From positions 1-36,777 of the forward strand of contig VBID01000128.1 of NCBI GenBank assembly GCA_005880615.1: a stretch of 36,777 nt of DNA, given 5' to 3'. How positions within the stretch are numbered: position 1 is the stretch's first letter; every line of letters starts with the position of its first letter. The notes below the pieces were generated by a model. That model did not search any database, was not told the origin of the DNA, and saw nothing but the letters and a program-made list of their open reading frames with translations. This DNA is from Chloroflexota bacterium (GTDB lineage: Bacteria; Chloroflexota; Dormibacteria; CF-121). The position numbers were made by a program, and so were the translations under genes. Below are positions 17,659-25,286 of the stretch, piece by piece.

Positions 17659-20184
17659 GTGCAAGCGATGGCCCGCCGTCTCCGGGCGGCCGGGATCCTG
17701 GCCATGGCTCTGGGGGCGGCATCGGCAGGCGCTGCCCATGCCCAGGTTCCCTCCCCCCAAATACCGGAGTTTGTTCCAGCAGAGCTGACCGTAACCAACC
17801 CGCCCGGCCAGCCGGTGATCACCCCCGAGCAAGCGCGGGTCGTGACCAACCTGATCTGGGTGATGCGAGAGTACAGCCGCGCTCTCAAGCAGGAGAACTG
17901 GATTCCCTTGATCGAGACCGGCGCCGCCAAGGAGCTCGACCATAACTGGATGCAGGGTCGACTTAGATCCTGGGCCGCCGAGCGCGCCCCGCGTCAGGCT
18001 GAGGAGGTCTCCGTCGTGCTGTCGCGCCAGTACCAGTTTCCCGCTTTCTTCATCGCCCACCTCAACTCCTCGGGCGAGCACACGAGCACCGAACGCTTTG
18101 GGCAGTTCCTGGTGTTCACCAGGGTCACGGCGGACGCCCCCTGGCAGCTGGCCATCGAAACCTTTACCCGCGACTACGACAGCGAGCCCCTCGTCCTCCC
18201 CCGCCCCGACGACGAGGGGTATGTCCCGGCGGCGCCTCTGGCGACGCCGCCCGCGGTCAATGTTCCGCGGGTGGTTGCCGAGTTCTTGCAGCACTCGTTC
18301 ATGGCCGGGACGCCCCCTCCCGGGTCGCCCATTGTCGCGACCCCAGACGCCACCCGGCGTGGACACATTCTCTTTGACCGGACGCATGTGGCAGGCATCG
18401 CCATTACCGATGCGCGGGTCGAGCTGCCCGATCGCCTGCTGCCGGATGCCCTCTTCGAGATCGACAGCCCCAGCGGAATCAGCCTCCTCTGCTTCAGCAT
18501 GCACTACGCCGAAGGTCGCGACGGATCATGGTGGCGACCGGTGGGCCTCCACTGGAGCCAGGTCGGGGAACCACCGGACGGTGCCTATCTCCGCCTTCGC
18601 GCTCCGGTGCTCGAGCAGGACTGCGTGGCGGTGAACGCCGGATCCAGGATCACCCTGATCGCGGACCAGACCGCCTACGAGCCGCGCATCGCGGTGGCGG
18701 CCCCGGTGCCGTGGTTCCCCATCGGTGCCGCTGGTCTGGCGCTCATGGGTATGGTGGCAATTCTTGTCCTCGTGCTCCGTCCCGGGGGCCACCCGGCCAC
18801 TCCGACCTCACCCACCCCGTATCGCCAGCTTGGGGTCGATACCCGGGTTCGCGCCCTGGGGACCGCCCTGGCAGCCGGCCTGGTGTTCGCTCAGGTGGAA
18901 GGCACCTTGCTCCTGTACCTGCCTCTGGCCGGCGTGGCCCTCGCAGTGCTCGTCATCGGCTGGCTGGGCCTGCGGCTGTGGTTGCGACGGCGTCGAGCCG
19001 TCACCATCAGCGCCCGGATCGAGATTCCACGCACACCAGACAAGATCTTTGATTTTGTCGCCGACCTTGGCAACCATCTCGTCTGGTCGACCGACCTCGA
19101 AGCCGTCGAGCCCTTAACCCCCGGCCCACCCGGGGTCGGTTCCCGGTACCGCTTCCGCCAGCGTCTGGGCGACGATCGCCGGATTGAATTCGTCTCCCAG
19201 GTGATCGACTATCAGCCGGGCTGGCGCTTCGAGACCCTGCTGGACGACGGGCTGCATCACCAGACCACGACGTACACGCTGCGCCCCGTCAAAGGGGGGA
19301 CCGAAGTGACCTCCGCGCTTCGGATCGAGCTGGGACCACTGGGGGCGGTGGCCGGTGACGAGACCCGGAGCGGCGTCTTCCGGCGCTTCATCAAGACGCA
19401 CCGGATGGAGGGTCTGCAGCGCCTGCGCACGATCCTGACCGATCCGAACGGGGTGGCCCCCGCGCCGGGTCCGCCCGAGGGACCGCCACTCAAGGGCCCC
19501 AGCCTGCTGAAAGTGGCGGTAGTCATGTCGCTCGTCACCGGGTTGGTCACCCTGAGCCGGTGGTGGCCCCTCACCCTGGTGTGCTGGATCCTGGAGGGCT
19601 TTTGCCTCATGGTCTGCATCCACGAGTTCGCCCACTTCTTCGAGGCCCGGCGGCAGGGCAACCACCCCGATCCTCCTGTGCTCACCGGGTGGACGGGCGC
19701 GGCCGTCAAGCCCCACCCGCGCCCATCGACCGGCGTTGGCCTCGCCCAGATGGCCGCGGCTGGACCGATCGCCGGGGCGGTCACCACCGCCGCCAGCCTG
19801 ATCCTCTATGCCAGATACCCCTGGTCTGGGTTCCTGTGGTGGGCCGTCGGATCGAGCGTGGTCACGGTGGCTCAACTCTATCCGTGGACCGGAACCGATG
19901 GCCAGAAATTCCTGGCACCGAGCGCCCGCTGGTTCGCGCCAGTCGGACTCGCGCTGGGGATCGGCGCCTACGTGATCCTGATGATGGCGGGGCTGACGAG
20001 CGTGCTGCTGGCGGCCGCGGTGGTGATCAGCGTGGGCGCCCGGCTGGCACCTCTCGTTCGCGTCCCATACGCGCAGGCTAGCGCTCCGGTTGGGCTGACC
20101 CTCGGCTTCAGCTGGGCCGCGGTGTCGCTGTATACGGGCTTCGTCCTCATGATCGGCGTGAACTGGTTGCTCCCCCTCAGCTAG
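17659..20184 (+). CDS. Multidomain membrane protein: secreted N-term domain, TM, SRPBCC domain, S2P-like (HExxH) membrane protease domain
   Basis: 841 aa; signal peptide; SRPBCC-like 'ISARIEIPRTPDKIFDFVADLGNHLVWSTDLEAV'; C-term TM region with 'MVCIHEFAHFFEARRQG' and 'QLYPWTGTDGQKFL'. Confidence 0.8.
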   Translation: MQAMARRLRAAGILAMALGAASAGAAHAQVPSPQIPEFVPAELTVTNPPGQPVITPEQARVVTNLIWVMREYSRALKQENWIPLIETGAAKELDHNWMQGRLRSWAAERAPRQAEEVSVVLSRQYQFPAFFIAHLNSSGEHTSTERFGQFLVFTRVTADAPWQLAIETFTRDYDSEPLVLPRPDDEGYVPAAPLATPPAVNVPRVVAEFLQHSFMAGTPPPGSPIVATPDATRRGHILFDRTHVAGIAITDARVELPDRLLPDALFEIDSPSGISLLCFSMHYAEGRDGSWWRPVGLHWSQVGEPPDGAYLRLRAPVLEQDCVAVNAGSRITLIADQTAYEPRIAVAAPVPWFPIGAAGLALMGMVAILVLVLRPGGHPATPTSPTPYRQLGVDTRVRALGTALAAGLVFAQVEGTLLLYLPLAGVALAVLVIGWLGLRLWLRRRRAVTISARIEIPRTPDKIFDFVADLGNHLVWSTDLEAVEPLTPGPPGVGSRYRFRQRLGDDRRIEFVSQVIDYQPGWRFETLLDDGLHHQTTTYTLRPVKGGTEVTSALRIELGPLGAVAGDETRSGVFRRFIKTHRMEGLQRLRTILTDPNGVAPAPGPPEGPPLKGPSLLKVAVVMSLVTGLVTLSRWWPLTLVCWILEGFCLMVCIHEFAHFFEARRQGNHPDPPVLTGWTGAAVKPHPRPSTGVGLAQMAAAGPIAGAVTTAASLILYARYPWSGFLWWAVGSSVVTVAQLYPWTGTDGQKFLAPSARWFAPVGLALGIGAYVILMMAGLTSVLLAAAVVISVGARLAPLVRVPYAQASAPVGLTLGFSWAAVSLYTGFVLMIGVNWLLPLS

Positions 20185-20215
20185 CTTTCGCCCGCGCCGT
20201 TAACCTAGAGCGGAC

Positions 20216-21358
20216 ATGCCGACCGACCCGGTCGTCCTCCTGCATGCCTGGGAGCAAGAGCCGGCGGTTGATCACCACTGCCATCCGCTGCGCCGCTGGC
20301 CGTTCCAGCTCACCGCTCTCGAGCTGCGGGCCGCCTTCACCGAAGCCATCGACCGTCGGATACCCCAGGAGCATGTGCTGCAGACCGCCGGGTATCGCGC
20401 CGCCCTCCGGCGTCTCGGCGATGCCCTGGGCTGCGAGCCGACCGAAGCCGCCATCCTGGACCTGCGCAACCGGGCCGAGCCCGCCGAGTTCGCGAACCGA
20501 ATCCTGCAGCGCACCAACACCGGCCTGCTGCTGCTCGACTACGGATTCAGCGGCGGCGACGGGTTCTCGCCCCATGAGCATGCCCGCGTGGTGCGGGTGC
20601 CGCAGCGCGAGATCGTGCGGCTGGAAACGGTGGCCGAGCGGCTGGTCGCTGGCACGAGCGATCCGCGCGAGTGGCTGGCGGCCGTGCGGGGCGCGCTGCG
20701 CAGCGCCGTGCAGGCCGGCGCAGTGGGAGTCAAGACCATCTGCGCCTATCGGGCCGATCTTCGGCTCCGGCCGGTCGACACCGACCAGCTGGGTGTCGCC
20801 TTCACCATGCTGCGCCACAAGGCCGAGCGACAGGAACCCATCCGGGTGACCGGGGCGGCGCTGTGCCATGCCCTGCTGTTCGAGGCGGCCGCCGAGTGCC
20901 GTGAGCTGCGCGTGCCGCTGCAGGTGCACTGTGGGTTTGGCGATCCCGATGAAGACCTGGCCGAGGCCTCCCCGCTGGGGCTCCGCCCCCTGCTGCAGGA
21001 CAAGCAGTATGCGGGTCTTCGGCTGGCGCTCCTGCATTGCTATCCGTACCATCGCGAGGCCGCCTACCTGTGCGCCGTATACCCGGACGTGTACATGGAC
21101 CTATCGCTGGCCATCCCGATGGCGGGTGATGACGGCGCGCAGGCGCTGAAAGAGGCCCTTGGGCTGTGCCCATTTTCCAAGCTGCTCTACGCCACCGACG
21201 CCGCCCGCTACCCGGAGGTCTATCTGGTCGCGGCGGCGGCGCATCGCGAGGCCCTGGTCATCGCCTTGGGGGAACTGTTTGACCCGGCAACAGCGCTGGA
21301 CGCCGGCCGCCAGGTCCTAGCCGCTAATGCGAAGCGACTCTACCGTCTCGATGGCTAG
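20216..21358 (+). CDS. Amidohydrolase family protein (FluG/NodGS N-terminal-like)
   Basis: 380 aa; 'AVGVKTICAYRADL', 'VPLQVHCGFGDPDEDLAEASPLGLRPLL', 'LLHCYPYHREAAYLCAVYPDVYMDLSLAIP', 'LLYATDAARYPEVYLVAA'. Confidence 0.88.
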   Translation: MPTDPVVLLHAWEQEPAVDHHCHPLRRWPFQLTALELRAAFTEAIDRRIPQEHVLQTAGYRAALRRLGDALGCEPTEAAILDLRNRAEPAEFANRILQRTNTGLLLLDYGFSGGDGFSPHEHARVVRVPQREIVRLETVAERLVAGTSDPREWLAAVRGALRSAVQAGAVGVKTICAYRADLRLRPVDTDQLGVAFTMLRHKAERQEPIRVTGAALCHALLFEAAAECRELRVPLQVHCGFGDPDEDLAEASPLGLRPLLQDKQYAGLRLALLHCYPYHREAAYLCAVYPDVYMDLSLAIPMAGDDGAQALKEALGLCPFSKLLYATDAARYPEVYLVAAAAHREALVIALGELFDPATALDAGRQVLAANAKRLYRLDG

Positions 21359-21962
21359 TCCAAAGACCGGCGTCGCTACGGGAGAGGACGGCATTGCCCG
21401 CTGTTGGTGGGCCGCCGGGGATCCCGCGTATGCGCGTTATCACGACCTGGAGTGGGGCCGGCCGGTTGCCGATGACCGGCGCCTGTTCGAGAAGCTTTCC
21501 CTGGAGGGCTTTCAGTCGGGGCTGAGCTGGCTCATCATCCTCCGCAAACGGGAGGCCTTCCGGAAAGCGTTCGCCTCCTTCGATATCCCCACCGTCGCTG
21601 CGTTCGATGGCCGCCGCGTGCAACGCCTGCTGGCCGATCCCGGCATTGTCCGCAACCGCGCCAAGATCGAGGCGACCGTCAACAACGCTGGGCGCTGCCT
21701 GGAGCTAATCCAAGAGTGCGGCAGTCTGGCCGCCTACATCTGGTCGTATGAGCCGCCGGCGCGTTCGGACCCGCAAGCCCAGGCTACGGCGTTAAGCAAA
21801 GACCTCAAGCGACGGGGGTGGTCGTTCGTGGGCCCGACCACGGTCTACGCCTTCATGCAGGCGATGGGCCTCGTCAACGACCACCTGAAGGGGTGCGACT
21901 CCTACCAGGGGGTGGAACGACTGAGGGCCGCCTTCCGCCGGCCGAAGGCTAAGCCTACGTGA
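21351..21962 (+). CDS. tag: DNA-3-methyladenine glycosylase I
   Basis: 'RCWWAAGDPAYARYHDLEWGRPVADDRRLFEKLSLEGFQSGLSWLIILRKREAFRKAF'; start MASPKTG overlaps the previous stop (ORF listed from 21327). Confidence 0.93.
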   Translation: MASPKTGVATGEDGIARCWWAAGDPAYARYHDLEWGRPVADDRRLFEKLSLEGFQSGLSWLIILRKREAFRKAFASFDIPTVAAFDGRRVQRLLADPGIVRNRAKIEATVNNAGRCLELIQECGSLAAYIWSYEPPARSDPQAQATALSKDLKRRGWSFVGPTTVYAFMQAMGLVNDHLKGCDSYQGVERLRAAFRRPKAKPT

Positions 21963-22251
21963 GCTTGACCGCGGGTTCGCTGTCGGCGACCGCCTGTTCC
22001 CGACTGGCGATCCGATCCTTGAGCCATTGCAGCCGGGCGGTGGCGTCGCCCAGGGCGCATCGGCCGTACTTGTGCTGAAAGCCCTCGGTGTAGGCGCCGA
22101 TCCCCAGGTGCTTGCACGTCCACGACGGCGTCAGCGGCGCATTGGCCAGGGTGGCGGGCTGGAACTCGACCGCCTCGTACGTCGAGCATTCGCTAAAGCC
22201 TTCCGGGAACGGTCGGCTGAACGGACACGCATCTGCCGGCAGGGTCCCCAC
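21955..22251 (-). CDS. Small four-cysteine protein (same domain as 30150..30794 N-terminus)
   Basis: 98 aa; C9-x12-C22-x23-C46-x18-C65 within 'CPFSRPFPEGFSEC...PSWTCKHL...YGRCALGDATAR'. Confidence 0.75.
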   Translation of the reverse strand: MGTLPADACPFSRPFPEGFSECSTYEAVEFQPATLANAPLTPSWTCKHLGIGAYTEGFQHKYGRCALGDATARLQWLKDRIASREQAVADSEPAVKLT

Positions 22252-22333
22252 ACTACCACCCTAGTTCGGGCAAAAAAGCTGGTCAAACGTCCGAATTCAG
22301 GGTCCTATTTGACCGGGACTTTCGCGGAGGGCC

Positions 22334-22640
22334 TCAGGCGGCCTCTGTGTCCGCCTGTCCAAGGGGCTGCCACACCGGGTGACTGACCCAGCGTTCGATC
22401 TCCTCGCCGGAAGGGCCCGGCTGATGAGGAATCCCTGCCCGGTTTCGCACTGGCAGGCGATCAGCAGCTGGCGAGTGGCCTCCTCTTCAACGCCCTCCGC
22501 CACGACGTCCAACCCCAGGCTGTGGCCGAGTTCGACCATGGCCCGCACGATGGTGGCGCTCCCGGAGTCGGTCGCCATCTGGCCAACCAGGGACTGGTCG
22601 ATAGGCAACACTCCCCCGTCCCACTCTTTGGATTCCCCGC
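22334..22640 (-). pseudogene. Truncated and frameshifted EAL-domain (c-di-GMP phosphodiesterase) remnant
   Basis: 'IDQSLVGQMATDSGSATIVRAMVELGHSLGLDVVAEGVEEEATRQLLIACQCETGQGFLISRALP' then +1 frame 'GEEIERWVSHPVWQPLGQADTEAA*' ending at TGA 22334-22336; no catalytic EAL N-terminal half. Confidence 0.8.
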
Positions 22641-22768
22641 TATCTCGCAGACCCACTTACGAGGGGTAGATACCAGTCGGCGTGCTTACATGCCCGCGGC
22701 AGTGTGGCCGACGTCCAGTTACCTAGGCATCAGTTCTTCCTCCCCCCGTTGCGCGCAGCCCACAGGCT

Positions 22769-22808
22769 TCCCTCCCCGTCGGGTGGAAGGTCAGGGAGGG
22801 GGGTTTTT
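22769..22808 (+). terminator. Terminator-like member of the C/G-rich palindromic repeat family
   Basis: TCCCTCCCC...AGGGAGGGGGG followed by TTTTT. Confidence 0.45.
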
Positions 22809-22910
22809 GGCGGCGCCCGACTTTTCTCGACTACCACAATTGTCGACGTCGCAAATTTGTTACGGCCATCCTGCCTTCCTTGACGTCACTCGCAGTTGCA
22901 CTGACACGCG

Positions 22911-24767
22911 ATGGCTGCTCTCCTCCAGGTCCTGCAGGCGGCCACGGCGGCCGGGTTTGTGGCGATTGGCGCTCTGGCATTCAAGGATTGGCTCAGGCGG
23001 CGTGACCCGGGCCGTGGCTACCTGGCGCTGGCGGTCGGGTGTCTGGGCGTTGTCTCCGCCATGGGCCGGCTGACTCCGGAAATCCCCGCGGTCCTACGCC
23101 CGGCCTTCAGCGACCTGAGTCTCGTGATCTTCATGATGTCCGGGCTGGCCCTGCTGCTCTTCCGCGACACCGTCATTCCCCTCGGCCGCCGCGTGAAAAC
23201 GGGAGCCGTGGCGATCACCGGCGTCGTGACGCTGGCGGCCGCAGCGGCGCAGCTACCCTCGGGAGGCTCCCCCCGGTACACGCCGTTTCAGTACGGCGTG
23301 GTGCTCGCCCTGATAGCCGTCTGGTGCCTCAGTGTCGGCGAGCCAAGCGTCCGCATGTGGCTGGTGTCGCGACACCAGCCGGCCGTGCAGCAGGCTCGCC
23401 TGCGCGCCCTGAGCTTTGGATATGGCGGGATCGTCGCCATCCTGCTGAGCGCGGTGTTTGCCGGATCGGCGGCCAAGGCGCCAGCGATTCAGCTCGGCTT
23501 CGCCCTGGCGGCCCTGGGCCTGGTCCCGGTGCTGTATGCGGGGTTCGCCCCGCCCGGCTGGCTGCGTCGCGTCTGGCGCCGCAAAGAAGAAGAGTTGTTT
23601 CAGCAGGCCACCCGCGACCTTCTCATCTTTTCGCCGGACACGCAAAGCCTCGCCGCCAAGTCGCTGGAGTGGGCGCTGCGCATGGCCGGCGCCAAGCAGG
23701 GGTTCATGGCCTTCCCCGGGACAACGGTCATAGCCCGGCACGCGATCGCCGCCGAAGAGGCGGCCCGACTCTGCGGCGAAATCGGGAACCAGACTGGAAT
23801 CCGGCTCCTCCGATCGGGGCGGGACGCGACCCAGACCGCGATCGCCAGTCCGCTGGTCACGGCGAAATCTACCGGGATGCTGGTGCTGCTGGCTGGCCCA
23901 TTCACCCCGGTCTTTGGCGCCGACGAGGTGTCCTGGATCGGCCAGTACGCGACCCTGATGGCGACCGGCCTGGAGCGGGTGGCGCTGGTCGAGCAGATGG
24001 CCGGCCTGAATCAGGAATTGGCCGGGACTGTAGGCAAGGTCACTGCGCAGAAAGCAGAGCTGGAAGCGGCCAACCGCGAGCTGGAGGCGTACTCCTACAC
24101 GGTCTCCCACGATCTGCGCGCGCCGTTGCGAGCCATCAACGGATTCACCACGATCCTTTTCGACGAGCACGCGGCTGAGCTCTCCGAAACTGCCCGGGAC
24201 TACCTGGAGAGGGTGCACGAGAGCGGAAAACATATGGGCGAGCTGGTGGACGACCTGCTGGCCTTCTCCCGGCTGGGCCGTCAACCCATGCGAAAGCAAT
24301 CCCTCAACACCAGCGAGGTAGCCAGCAATGCCTGGGCGCAAGTGAGTGCCGGGCTGGAGGGGCGCCAGGTCACCATTCACATCGGCGACCTCCCCACGTG
24401 CGAGTCCGACCCGCTCCTGCTGGAGCAGGTCTTCGTCAATCTGCTGAGCAACGCCGTCAAGTACTCGCGTCCCCGCGAGGTCGCCACCATCGACGTGGCG
24501 GCCGAGGTCAAGGCAGGGGAGACCGTCTATTCCGTACGCGACAACGGCGTCGGATTCGACATGCAGTACGCGGATCGTTTGTTCAGGGTCTTTCAGCGGC
24601 TGCATCGGGCGGACGAGTACGAGGGAACCGGCGTCGGGCTGGCCACGGTGCAGCGGATCGTGGAGCGACACGGCGGGCGCGTCTGGGCGGAGGCGGAACC
24701 CGATAAAGGGGCGACCTTCTATTTCACACTCAAAGGAGCATCGGAATGGCAAGCAGCGGCAGCCTAG
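22911..24767 (+). CDS. Membrane sensor histidine kinase
   Basis: 618 aa; N-terminal TM segments; 'ELEAYSYTVSHDLRAPLRAINGF' H-box, 'LLSNAVKYSRP' N-box, 'DNGVGFDMQYADRLFRVFQRLH', 'GTGVGLATVQRIVERHGG'. Confidence 0.95.
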   Translation: MAALLQVLQAATAAGFVAIGALAFKDWLRRRDPGRGYLALAVGCLGVVSAMGRLTPEIPAVLRPAFSDLSLVIFMMSGLALLLFRDTVIPLGRRVKTGAVAITGVVTLAAAAAQLPSGGSPRYTPFQYGVVLALIAVWCLSVGEPSVRMWLVSRHQPAVQQARLRALSFGYGGIVAILLSAVFAGSAAKAPAIQLGFALAALGLVPVLYAGFAPPGWLRRVWRRKEEELFQQATRDLLIFSPDTQSLAAKSLEWALRMAGAKQGFMAFPGTTVIARHAIAAEEAARLCGEIGNQTGIRLLRSGRDATQTAIASPLVTAKSTGMLVLLAGPFTPVFGADEVSWIGQYATLMATGLERVALVEQMAGLNQELAGTVGKVTAQKAELEAANRELEAYSYTVSHDLRAPLRAINGFTTILFDEHAAELSETARDYLERVHESGKHMGELVDDLLAFSRLGRQPMRKQSLNTSEVASNAWAQVSAGLEGRQVTIHIGDLPTCESDPLLLEQVFVNLLSNAVKYSRPREVATIDVAAEVKAGETVYSVRDNGVGFDMQYADRLFRVFQRLHRADEYEGTGVGLATVQRIVERHGGRVWAEAEPDKGATFYFTLKGASEWQAAAA

Positions 24768-25198
24768 AGATCCTGCTGGTCGAGGACAACGCGAACGACG
24801 AGATGCTGACCCTTCACGCCTTCAAGAAGCACAACCTGACGAACCGGGTTCACGTCGTCCGCGACGGAGCCGAGGCGCTCGAGTTCATCTTCTGTACGGG
24901 GAAGTATGCGGACCGCCACATCACCGATCTGCCGAAGGTCATCTTGCTGGACATCAAACTGCCGCTGGTCGACGGCCTGGAGGTCCTGCGTCGGATCAAG
25001 GGCGACCCCCGCACCCGGACAACCCCGGTGGTCATGCTCACCTCGTCGCGCGAGGAAAGCGACCTGGTGGAGAGCTATCGCCTGGGCGTCAACAGCTACA
25101 TCGTCAAGCCGGTGAACTTCGAGCAGTTCACGGAAACCGCCCGGTCGCTGGGGATGTACTGGCTCCTGCTGAATAAACCTTTGGCGAGCGCGGCCTAG
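24746..25198 (+). CDS. CheY-like response regulator (Rcp1-type)
   Basis: 150 aa; 'ILLVEDNANDEMLTLHAFKK', 'VILLDIKLPLVDGLEVLRRIK', 'VMLTSSREESDL', 'SYIVKPVNFEQF'; overlaps the HK by 22 nt. Confidence 0.95.
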   Translation: MASSGSLEILLVEDNANDEMLTLHAFKKHNLTNRVHVVRDGAEALEFIFCTGKYADRHITDLPKVILLDIKLPLVDGLEVLRRIKGDPRTRTTPVVMLTSSREESDLVESYRLGVNSYIVKPVNFEQFTETARSLGMYWLLLNKPLASAA

Positions 25199-25286
25199 AG
25201 TCGGATCGGGGATCATCCTGGCTCGCCTGCGCGGCCACAGCTTCGTCCTGGCTGCCATTGCGGTCGCGCTCACCGCGATAAGCTGT

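Noticed and set aside
23253-24752. 499-aa minus-strand ORF
   Set aside because: Shadow frame of the histidine kinase, which has clear family motifs.
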